A DNA stretch of 64,000 nucleotides, taken from positions 124,001 through 188,000 of the forward strand of contig JACKCB010000001.1 in the NCBI GenBank assembly GCA_020634235.1. The letters run 5' to 3'. Origin of the DNA: Ardenticatenaceae bacterium (GTDB lineage Bacteria > Chloroflexota > Anaerolineae > Promineifilales > Promineifilaceae). A model generated the notes under the pieces. It saw only the letters and a program-made list of their open reading frames with translations, was not told the DNA's origin and searched no databases. The translations under genes were made by a program, and so were the position numbers. This document shows, in pieces, positions 55,076 through 61,625 of this stretch; position 1 is the first letter of the stretch, and every line of letters begins with the position of its first letter.

Positions 55076-56080
55076 ATGCTAACCAGCCCTTTGCTCATCG
55101 TCGCCACCGGCTTTGGCCTGAGCCTGCTGCTCAGCCTGGGGCTGGTGCAGTTTGCCCGGCGCACCGGCTTCGCCATGGACGACCCGGCGCAGCATACGCG
55201 GCGCATTCACCGGGCACCCACGGCCCGCATTGGCGGCCTGGCCCTGCTGCTGGCCTATGGGTTGGCGCTGTGGTGGTTCCTCCCGGCCGGGATGTGGCAA
55301 AACCAACAAGTACAAGGGCTAGCCGTCGGCACCCTGCTCATCACCCTCCTGGGCGTCATCGACGACGTGCGCAGCCTCAGCGGCCGGGTCAAGCTGGTTG
55401 GCGAACTGCTTATCATCAGCTTCGTCGTCATCCACTTCGAACTGCTCGTGCCCTACGCCAACAACCCGTTGGGCGGTATCCTCCGCTTCCCCCCCTGGTT
55501 TAGTGCCGCCATCAGCATCATCTGGATCATGGGCACCACCAACACCCTCAACTTCATTGACGGCATCGACGGCCTGGCCACCTCCGTGGCCATCAGCTTT
55601 GCCATCGTCGTCGGCATCGTCGCCCTGCTCTTCGACCAGGCCGCCCTGGCCATCATTCTGGCCGCCTTGTTAGGTTGCTGCCTGGGATTTCTACCCGTCA
55701 ACTGGCACCGGGCACGCTCCTTCTTGGGCGATGGCGGGGCCATGTTCCTGGGTTTCACCATCGGCACCTTGTCTATCCTGTCGGGGGCCAAACTGGCGAC
55801 CACGCTGCTGGTGCTGGGGCTGCCCATCCTGGACATCCTGAACACCTTCTGGGTGCGCTTCCGGCGCGGCCAATCCCTCTTCACTGCTGACAACGAGCAT
55901 CTGCACTACCGGCTCATCCGCAAAGGGCTGTCCACCGGCCAGACGGTCCTGGTCATCGCCGGCATCTCCTTTGGCTTTGGCCTGCTGGCGCTGGCCAACA
56001 ACACCACCTTCAAAGTGATCTCGCTGGCGGTCCTGCTGGTCGTTTCGCAACTGCTCATCCTCTGGTCACAGCGCCGCTAA
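55076..56080 (+). CDS. Undecaprenyl-phosphate N-acetylhexosamine-1-phosphate transferase (WecA/TagO-like)
   Basis: Starts synthesis of a wall or surface polymer by moving GlcNAc-1-P (or a related sugar phosphate) from UDP to the lipid carrier. 334 residues with about ten membrane helices. DDPAQHTRRIHRAPTARIGGLAL, GVIDDVRSL (Asp pair for Mg2+), NFIDGIDGLA, and the C-terminal DNEHLHYRL (HxH-type loop) are the family's active-site motifs. Works downstream of uppS in the same carrier-lipid pool. Confidence 0.93.
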   Translation: MLTSPLLIVATGFGLSLLLSLGLVQFARRTGFAMDDPAQHTRRIHRAPTARIGGLALLLAYGLALWWFLPAGMWQNQQVQGLAVGTLLITLLGVIDDVRSLSGRVKLVGELLIISFVVIHFELLVPYANNPLGGILRFPPWFSAAISIIWIMGTTNTLNFIDGIDGLATSVAISFAIVVGIVALLFDQAALAIILAALLGCCLGFLPVNWHRARSFLGDGGAMFLGFTIGTLSILSGAKLATTLLVLGLPILDILNTFWVRFRRGQSLFTADNEHLHYRLIRKGLSTGQTVLVIAGISFGFGLLALANNTTFKVISLAVLLVVSQLLILWSQRR

Positions 56081-56206
56081 CCCAAATTGGGCTGATTTCA
56101 GGCGGGCGCTGGCCCGCCATTTGGATCAATCTGCGTGGAGGGCGCGCCATCGGTAACCGGCGTGTCAACCTACGTGTTAAGTTGGTTACAATCCACCGAT
56201 TGCCGA

Positions 56207-56236
56207 TTGACAAGCGGCCGCCGGCTATGCTAGAGT
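56207..56236 (+). promoter_or_regulatory. Promoter of the Ile-rich leader and HAD gene
   Basis: Perfect -35 TTGACA (56207-56212), 18-nt spacer, TAGAGT (56231-56236). Downstream a 7-bp CACAAAC/GTTTGTG hairpin flanked by GTGG/CCAC (56242-56270) opens the transcript. The stretch 56081-56206, before the promoter, shows no gene. Confidence 0.7.
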
Positions 56237-56277
56237 AACAAGTGGCACAAACGAAGTTTGTGTACACCACGTAAAGG

Positions 56278-56366
56278 AGACGCACGAAGCCATGATCATC
56301 ATCCGTATCGCCATCGCTTCTGTTGCCATGGGTAGTGAACTGCCCAACCCGGGAACCCGTGCGTCT
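56278..56366 (+). promoter_or_regulatory. Alternative pairing strands in the Ile-rich leader
   Basis: Strand 1 AGACGCACG (56278-56286) overlaps the leader's own AGGAG site and pairs perfectly (9 bp) with strand 2 CGTGCGTCT (56358-56366), inside the last leader codons. Strand 2 can instead pair with AGACGCA (56480-56486), the 5' arm of the second terminator. This gives a 1:2 / 2:3 / 3:4 switch as in attenuators, though terminator 1 lies between strands 2 and 3. Confidence 0.5.
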
Positions 56367-56378
56367 GCTAATCGTTGA
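56292..56378 (+). CDS. Candidate Ile-rich leader peptide
   Basis: A 28-codon ORF starting ATG ATC ATC ATC CGT ATC GCC ATC: five of the first eight codons are Ile, all ATC, followed by Ala, Ser and Val. AGGAG lies 12 nt upstream, rather far. It is followed by two intrinsic terminators. The design resembles ilv leader peptides, but no branched-chain biosynthesis gene is in the window. The first gene after it is a HAD phosphatase. Confidence 0.55.
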   Translation: MIIIRIAIASVAMGSELPNPGTRASANR

Positions 56379-56400
56379 CATAATTCAACGTCCTTCGCGA

Positions 56401-56436
56401 GGCCGCAGCGCACAACCCGGTGCTGCGGCCTTTTTT
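56401..56436 (+). terminator. Intrinsic terminator 1 in the leader before the HAD gene
   Basis: A 9-bp perfect stem GGCCGCAGC/GCTGCGGCC with a 12-nt loop, followed by six T. Confidence 0.9.
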
Positions 56437-56478
56437 GTTGGCAGAACGGCGGTTTGGCACCGTCGCATTGGCAATGAG

Positions 56479-56525
56479 GAGACGCAAGCACCGGCCGGGG
56501 CCGGCCTGTCTGCGTCTCTTTTTTT
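56479..56525 (+). terminator. Intrinsic terminator 2 in the leader before the HAD gene
   Basis: GAGACGCA (56479-56486) pairs with TGCGTCTC (56511-56518). An inner CCGGCC/GGCCGG stem made by the window-wide palindrome extends the hairpin; seven T follow. The HAD gene starts 55 bases later. Confidence 0.88.
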
Positions 56526-56580
56526 GTGCTCCCAGACCTGATCACCAGCGGCTGGGAATGAAACTTTGAGGAGTAAGGTA

Positions 56581-57192
56581 ATGATTCAAGCAGTGATCTT
56601 TGATGTAGGCGGTGTCCTGATCCGCACCCACGACCACTCAGGCCGCCGCGCCTGGGAAGAACGGCTGGGGCTGGCTGAACGGGAATCTGAAGAGATTGTT
56701 TTTGGCAGCGAGATGGGCACGGCGGCCCAGGCCGGCCAGATTACTGACGTCGCGCTGTGGGCCTGGGTTGGCCAGCGGCTGGCCCTGGACGCCGCCCAGT
56801 TGGCCGCCTTCCAGCAGGACTTTTGGGCCGGCGATGTCCTGGACAGCGGCCTGGTAGACCTGATCCGCGCTCTCCGGCCGGGATACCAAACCGCCATCAT
56901 CAGCAACGCCACCGACAACCTGCACCACGCCCTCACCCACAAGTTCGCCATTGCTGACGCCTTCGACCTGATCGTCGGCTCGGCTGTGGAAAGGGTGATG
57001 AAACCCCACGCCGCCATCTACCTGCGCACCCTGGCCCGGCTGGGTCGCCAACCGGCCGAGGCCGTTTTCATCGACGACAGCGCAGTCAATATCGCCGCCG
57101 CCCAGGCCCTGGGCATGGCCACTATCCACTTCAATCCGCGCGTCGATGTCGCCGCCGAACTGGCCCGTCTGGGGGTTCAACCCACTCCCTGA
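56581..57192 (+). CDS. HAD-superfamily phosphatase
   Basis: 203 residues. Motif I is VIFDVGGVLI (a degenerate DxD: Asp followed by Gly-Gly, as in the epoxide-hydrolase-like/YihX subgroup). Motif II is AIISNAT, Lys in VMKPHAAIY, and motif IV is VFIDDSAVNIAAAQALGM. YihX-like members hydrolyse sugar phosphates. GAGGAG stands 7 nt before the ATG at 56581. It lies behind two terminators and a leader ORF, so its expression is probably conditional. Confidence 0.88.
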   Translation: MIQAVIFDVGGVLIRTHDHSGRRAWEERLGLAERESEEIVFGSEMGTAAQAGQITDVALWAWVGQRLALDAAQLAAFQQDFWAGDVLDSGLVDLIRALRPGYQTAIISNATDNLHHALTHKFAIADAFDLIVGSAVERVMKPHAAIYLRTLARLGRQPAEAVFIDDSAVNIAAAQALGMATIHFNPRVDVAAELARLGVQPTP

Positions 57193-57329
57193 CCCATTCC
57201 AGCGGTTCTGATACTTACTGGAGAATGAACATGAGACAAGCTACCCAAACCTCCCTGCCCAATCCGCAAACACACCAGCAAAGCCGGCCTGCATCCCGGC
57301 CGGGTACCACCCCAGCGAGGAACACTACC

Positions 57330-58334
57330 ATGCACATCCGACCTTTCGACTACAGCGACCATGATTACCAGGCACTCGTCGCCATCGACAGCGCCAACTT
57401 CCCAGACCAGCGCAGCCTCCCCGAAGAGTGGCGCCACTGGGACCGCGCGCGTGATCCGCAGTACCTGTTTCGGCGCTACATCCTGCAAGCGGACGGCCAG
57501 AACGTCGCCTTCGGCACGCTGGGCGAGACCTCCTGGTCGTACAAGCCAGGCAAGTACTTCATCAACGTCCACGTCCATCCCAACCACCAGCGTCATGGCT
57601 ATGGCAGCGCCCTGTACGACTACTTGTGGCGCGAACTTGGCCAACAGGAGCCGGTTCCCACCCACGTTACCACCAGCACCCGCGAGGACAAAGCGGCCGC
57701 GATCCGCTTCCTGGAAGCGCGTGGTTTTCAGCGTGTCATGCGCTTCCAGCGCTCGGAGTTGGATGTGACGGCGTTTGATCCCGGCCGGTACACCGCCACC
57801 ATCCAGCGCGTCATGGCCCGCGGCATTGCCATCCGCCCCCTATCCGAGCTGGAGCACCTGGATCCCAACTGGCAGCAGAAGCTGTATGACCTGGAGTGGG
57901 AACTGGCCCAGGACGTACCCTATCACGACGATTTCACCCAACACAGCTTTGAACACTTCCAAAAGAGCGTGCTGGCCAGCCCCAACTACTTCCCCGAAGC
58001 ATGGTTCATTGCCCTTGACGGTGACCGCTGGATCGGCATGAGCGCCCTATGGCACAACCAGGCCGACAAGAGCAAGCTGCACACCGGCCTGACCGGCGTC
58101 GCTCGCAGCCATCGCCGCCTTGGCGTGGCCACCGCGCTAAAAGCCACCGCCATCCGCTTTGCCAAACAGCGCGGCTACCTGGCCATTGAAACTGACAACG
58201 AAGAGAACAACCCCATGTACCAGTTGAATGTGCAGTTGGGCTTTGTGCCCCAGCCGGCCTGGCTTGACTTCACCAAAGAAAGCCCGGCCGGGACGCCCAT
58301 CACCCAACTGGCCACCACCGTCGCAGGAGTCTAA
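57330..58334 (+). CDS. Double-GNAT acetyltransferase, paralogue 1
   Basis: 334 residues containing two GNAT domains. The first (1-155) has VHVHPNHQRHGYGSALYDYLW and the second (about 180-320) has GVARSHRRLGVATALKATAIRFA with ETDNEENNPMYQLNVQLGF. GAGGAA precedes the ATG at 57330; the open frame upstream is not conserved. It ends 3 bases before paralogue 2. Double-GNAT proteins such as MshD acetylate thiol or amino compounds, but the substrate here is unknown. Confidence 0.9.
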   Translation: MHIRPFDYSDHDYQALVAIDSANFPDQRSLPEEWRHWDRARDPQYLFRRYILQADGQNVAFGTLGETSWSYKPGKYFINVHVHPNHQRHGYGSALYDYLWRELGQQEPVPTHVTTSTREDKAAAIRFLEARGFQRVMRFQRSELDVTAFDPGRYTATIQRVMARGIAIRPLSELEHLDPNWQQKLYDLEWELAQDVPYHDDFTQHSFEHFQKSVLASPNYFPEAWFIALDGDRWIGMSALWHNQADKSKLHTGLTGVARSHRRLGVATALKATAIRFAKQRGYLAIETDNEENNPMYQLNVQLGFVPQPAWLDFTKESPAGTPITQLATTVAGV

Positions 58335-58337
58335 CCC

Positions 58338-59369
58338 ATGAAATATCAGATCCGCCCTTTCGATTACTCTGACCTGGACTATGAAGGTGTCCTGGAAACT
58401 TACAATGCGGTATGGCCTGACCATGGTGATACCGTTTTCGACTGGAAGTTCGACGATGAGCGGCGCAACCCCAAGTTTTTCTACAGCCGCTTCGTGGCCG
58501 AGCTGACCGGGACGCCGGGAACACCCGGCCGGGTTGTGGCCCATGCCAGTTGCGGCGAAAACTTCTGGTCCTACGTGCCCGGCAAATACTTCGTGGCCGT
58601 CAACGTCCACCCCGACTTCCGCCACCACGGGATTGGCTCCGCACTGTACGACACGCTGATGCGCCAGCTTCTACCCCGCCAGCCGGAGCAGTTCACCTGC
58701 TGGTCCCGCGAAGACCAGCCAGAGGGCATCCGCTTCCTGGAGCAGCACGGCTTCGCCCAAAGAATGCGCTTCCCAATCTCTGCGCTCGACCTGACCACGT
58801 TTGATCCCGGCCGGTTCCAACACCGCATCCAGCAGGTGCTGGCCAGCGGCATCGAGATAAAAGACCTGCGCGAACTAATGGACAGCGATCCCGCCTGGAA
58901 GGACAAAATCTACAACGCCATCAACACAATGGCCCAAGACGTCCCCTTCGCCGATCCGCTAACCTTGGAAACGCAGGAAGAGTGGGAGAACGGGTCGCTC
59001 AAGCACCCCAACTTCATGCCCGAAGCATGGCGCGTGGCCCTGGACCAGGGCGAGTATGTGGGCCTGACCATGCTCTGGCGGCACAGCAGCGACGAGCACA
59101 AGCTGAACACCGGGCTGACCGGCGTGCTGCGCAGCCACCGCCGCCAGGGTATCGCCATCGCCCTAAAGACACTCTCGCTGCAGTACGCCCAGGAGTTGGG
59201 GTACCAGACCGTCGATACGGACAATGAAGAGCACAACCCCATGTTCCAGATCAACCTGCAACTGGGTTTCCGTCCGCGCCCGGCCGGGTTAGAATTCCAC
59301 AGGGAATGCAGCGCGGCCGACGAAGAGCTGGTGGTGTCTGACCAGGTACCGGTTGGACTACCCTTCTAA
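58338..59369 (+). CDS. Double-GNAT acetyltransferase, paralogue 2
   Basis: 343 residues, closely parallel to paralogue 1 (shared RPFDYSD-DY, FWSYVPGKYFVAVNVHPDFRHHGIGSALYD, FDPGRF, TGVLRSHRRQGIAIALKTLSLQYA, DTDNEEHNPMFQINLQLGF). AGGAG overlaps the end of paralogue 1, indicating translational coupling. Both CoA loops look intact. Confidence 0.9.
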   Translation: MKYQIRPFDYSDLDYEGVLETYNAVWPDHGDTVFDWKFDDERRNPKFFYSRFVAELTGTPGTPGRVVAHASCGENFWSYVPGKYFVAVNVHPDFRHHGIGSALYDTLMRQLLPRQPEQFTCWSREDQPEGIRFLEQHGFAQRMRFPISALDLTTFDPGRFQHRIQQVLASGIEIKDLRELMDSDPAWKDKIYNAINTMAQDVPFADPLTLETQEEWENGSLKHPNFMPEAWRVALDQGEYVGLTMLWRHSSDEHKLNTGLTGVLRSHRRQGIAIALKTLSLQYAQELGYQTVDTDNEEHNPMFQINLQLGFRPRPAGLEFHRECSAADEELVVSDQVPVGLPF

Positions 59370-59503
59370 GACCCGCCTGGCCGTTTCCTACCACGATCGC
59401 GGCGGTGAGGCTTCTGGCCACCCCTGCTGTGGCCAAAGCCTCACTGCCGTGACTTATGCCTGGGCAAAGCGCCAGGCCAACCCCAATGCCGGAGCACCAG
59501 ACC

Positions 59504-60454
59504 ATGCACATAAGAGAACAACTCCCGGGCGACTACGAAGCCATCGCCCATATCGTCGCCACTATTTATCCCGAAAACGCCGAAACCGCGGCCGAGATCG
59601 AATACTTCGACCAGCATCGTGCCACCAACTGCCGCTGGCAGCGCTTTGTGGCTGAGGAAAATGGCCAGATTGTAGGCATGGCCAGCTTCGAGCAATTTGC
59701 CTGGATCTACCACCCGCACAAGTTCCACCTGAGCGTAGAGGTCTTGCCGGCGCACCAGCGGCTGGGAACCGGCCGGGCGTTGTACCAGCAACTGCTATCC
59801 GCCCTGGCACCCTACCAGCCCGTTTGCCTGCGCACCCGGGTACGAGAAGACAACACCGCCGGGCTGCACTTTGCCGCCGGGCGCGGCTTTGTCGAGGAAG
59901 AACGCACCTGGGAGAGCCGCCTGGCCCCGGCCGGGTTCGATTTCACCCCCTACCAATACGCCTTCGACCGCCTCGTGCAGCAGGGCATCACCCTCAGCAC
60001 CGTGGCCGACCTGGCCAGCGACCCGCAGCGCAATGAAAAACTGTACCATCTAGCCCGGGCCGCCACCCAGGGCGAGCCATCGGTAGAGCCACTCACGCCC
60101 CCCAACAAGGAGCAGTACCTCACCGACAGCCTCCACAACCCCAACTGCCTGCCCGACGCCTGGTTCATCGCCCTGGACGGCGACCATTACGTAGGCGAGA
60201 GCAGCCTCTGGCGCATGCAAGCCCATGAAAACGAACTAGACGTTGGCTTCACCGGTGTACGCCCCGAATACCGCGGCCGGGGCATTGCCCTGGCGCTAAA
60301 ACTGCGGACAATTGCTTACGCTCAGGCGCATGGCATCACCCGGCTCGTCACCTTCAACAGCAGCCTCAACCAGCCCATGCTGGCCATCAACGAGCGGCTG
60401 GGCTTCGAGAAACAGCCGGCCTGGATCGGGCTGCGCAAGGACCTGGCCACTTAA
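59504..60454 (+). CDS. Double-GNAT acetyltransferase, paralogue 3
   Basis: 316 residues, more diverged than paralogues 1 and 2. N-terminal GNAT with VEVLPAHQRLGTGRALYQQLL; C-terminal GNAT with GVRPEYRGRGIALALKLRTIAYA and NSSLNQPMLAINERLGF. I use the ATG at 59504 (MHIR, aligned with MHIRPFDYSD of paralogue 1); GGAG lies 9 nt upstream. It is 134 bases after paralogue 2. Confidence 0.88.
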   Translation: MHIREQLPGDYEAIAHIVATIYPENAETAAEIEYFDQHRATNCRWQRFVAEENGQIVGMASFEQFAWIYHPHKFHLSVEVLPAHQRLGTGRALYQQLLSALAPYQPVCLRTRVREDNTAGLHFAAGRGFVEEERTWESRLAPAGFDFTPYQYAFDRLVQQGITLSTVADLASDPQRNEKLYHLARAATQGEPSVEPLTPPNKEQYLTDSLHNPNCLPDAWFIALDGDHYVGESSLWRMQAHENELDVGFTGVRPEYRGRGIALALKLRTIAYAQAHGITRLVTFNSSLNQPMLAINERLGFEKQPAWIGLRKDLAT

Positions 60455-60507
60455 CGCCAGGCGACAACACCAAACAAACGCCCATAGACCCAAGAAGTGA
60501 GACGCTA

Positions 60508-61614
60508 ATGACCCTGCCCGTACTACACCTCAGCGGCACGCCCTACGAACAAGGTGTGCAGCACGGCCGCCAACTCCAGGCCCAAATTGCCCACAACCTG
60601 GCCATCTACTTCGATCGCTTCTGGCGCGAGGCCAATGTAAGCCAGGCCGAGGTGCTGCAGCGCGCCGCGCGCTATGCCGCGGCCATCGCCACCGACAACG
60701 CCGGCTACCACGCCGGGATGGCCGGCATCGCCGCCGGCAGCGGTTTCTCGCTGGCCGAGATCGCCGCGCTAAACGTGCGCTATGAGATTCTGTACTACAA
60801 CAACGTGGTTACCGCCCTGGCCAAAGGGACCGCTGCCCCGCCGGTAGATGGCTGCACCGCCTTTGCCGTCGCCCCGGCCGGGACCAGCAACCAACATCTG
60901 CTCCTCGGCCAAAACTGGGATTGGATCCCCGAAGTGCGCGGGGCCTTGCTGCACACCAGCGCGCCCGGCCAGCCGGCCACGCTGGCCTTCACCGAAGCCG
61001 GCATCTTCGGCGGCAAGATTGGGCTGAACGAAGCGGGCCTGGGGCTGGCCATCAACGGCATCACCAGCATGGACGATGACTGGACCCGCCTGAGCAAGCC
61101 ATTTCATGTGCGCTGCTACGAGATCTTGCGCCAGTGGACGTTTGCGGCAGCGGTCAACGTGGTAGTTGGCCCCGGCCGGGCCTGTTCCGCCAACTTCCTC
61201 ATCGCCCAGGTGCCCGACCTGGCCGTAGACATTGAAGCCGCCCCCCAGGCAGATAACCAGCTCACCTGGGACGACGGCTGCCTGGTACACACCAACCACT
61301 TCGTCGACCCGGCCGGGTTAGGCATCACCGAGCCAGACCCCGAATACCGGGTCACCTCCTGCCGTCGCTACGACCGGATGCAGGAACTGCTGCGCCGCTC
61401 CCGGCCGGTGAGCATCCCCCTGCTGCAAAACTATCTGCAGGACCACACCACCCCACCCAAGACCATCTGCCGCCACGAAGACCCGGCCGCCCCCATCGAC
61501 GAGCGCTACAGCACCATCACCGCCATCATCATGGACCTGCACCAGCGCACCCTACACATCACCGACGGCCCACCCTGCGAAAACCCCTTCCAAGAATACG
61601 CGCTGCAATCGTAA
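60508..61614 (+). CDS. C45-type acyltransferase (penicillin acyltransferase-like Ntn hydrolase)
   Basis: 368 residues, like the isopenicillin-N acyltransferase family (AAT). Typical opening LHLSGTPYEQGVQHGRQL; the self-cleavage site Gly115-Cys116 in DGCTAFAV, where Cys becomes the N-terminal nucleophile; GQNWDWIPE; GKIGLNEAGLGLAINGI; and CLVHTNHF later. Such enzymes cleave or exchange acyl groups on amides, including some acyl-homoserine lactones and bile conjugates in bacteria. No signal peptide. Closes the run of acetyltransferase genes on the plus strand. Confidence 0.92.
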   Translation: MTLPVLHLSGTPYEQGVQHGRQLQAQIAHNLAIYFDRFWREANVSQAEVLQRAARYAAAIATDNAGYHAGMAGIAAGSGFSLAEIAALNVRYEILYYNNVVTALAKGTAAPPVDGCTAFAVAPAGTSNQHLLLGQNWDWIPEVRGALLHTSAPGQPATLAFTEAGIFGGKIGLNEAGLGLAINGITSMDDDWTRLSKPFHVRCYEILRQWTFAAAVNVVVGPGRACSANFLIAQVPDLAVDIEAAPQADNQLTWDDGCLVHTNHFVDPAGLGITEPDPEYRVTSCRRYDRMQELLRRSRPVSIPLLQNYLQDHTTPPKTICRHEDPAAPIDERYSTITAIIMDLHQRTLHITDGPPCENPFQEYALQS

Positions 61615-61625
61615 CCCCGCCAGCC

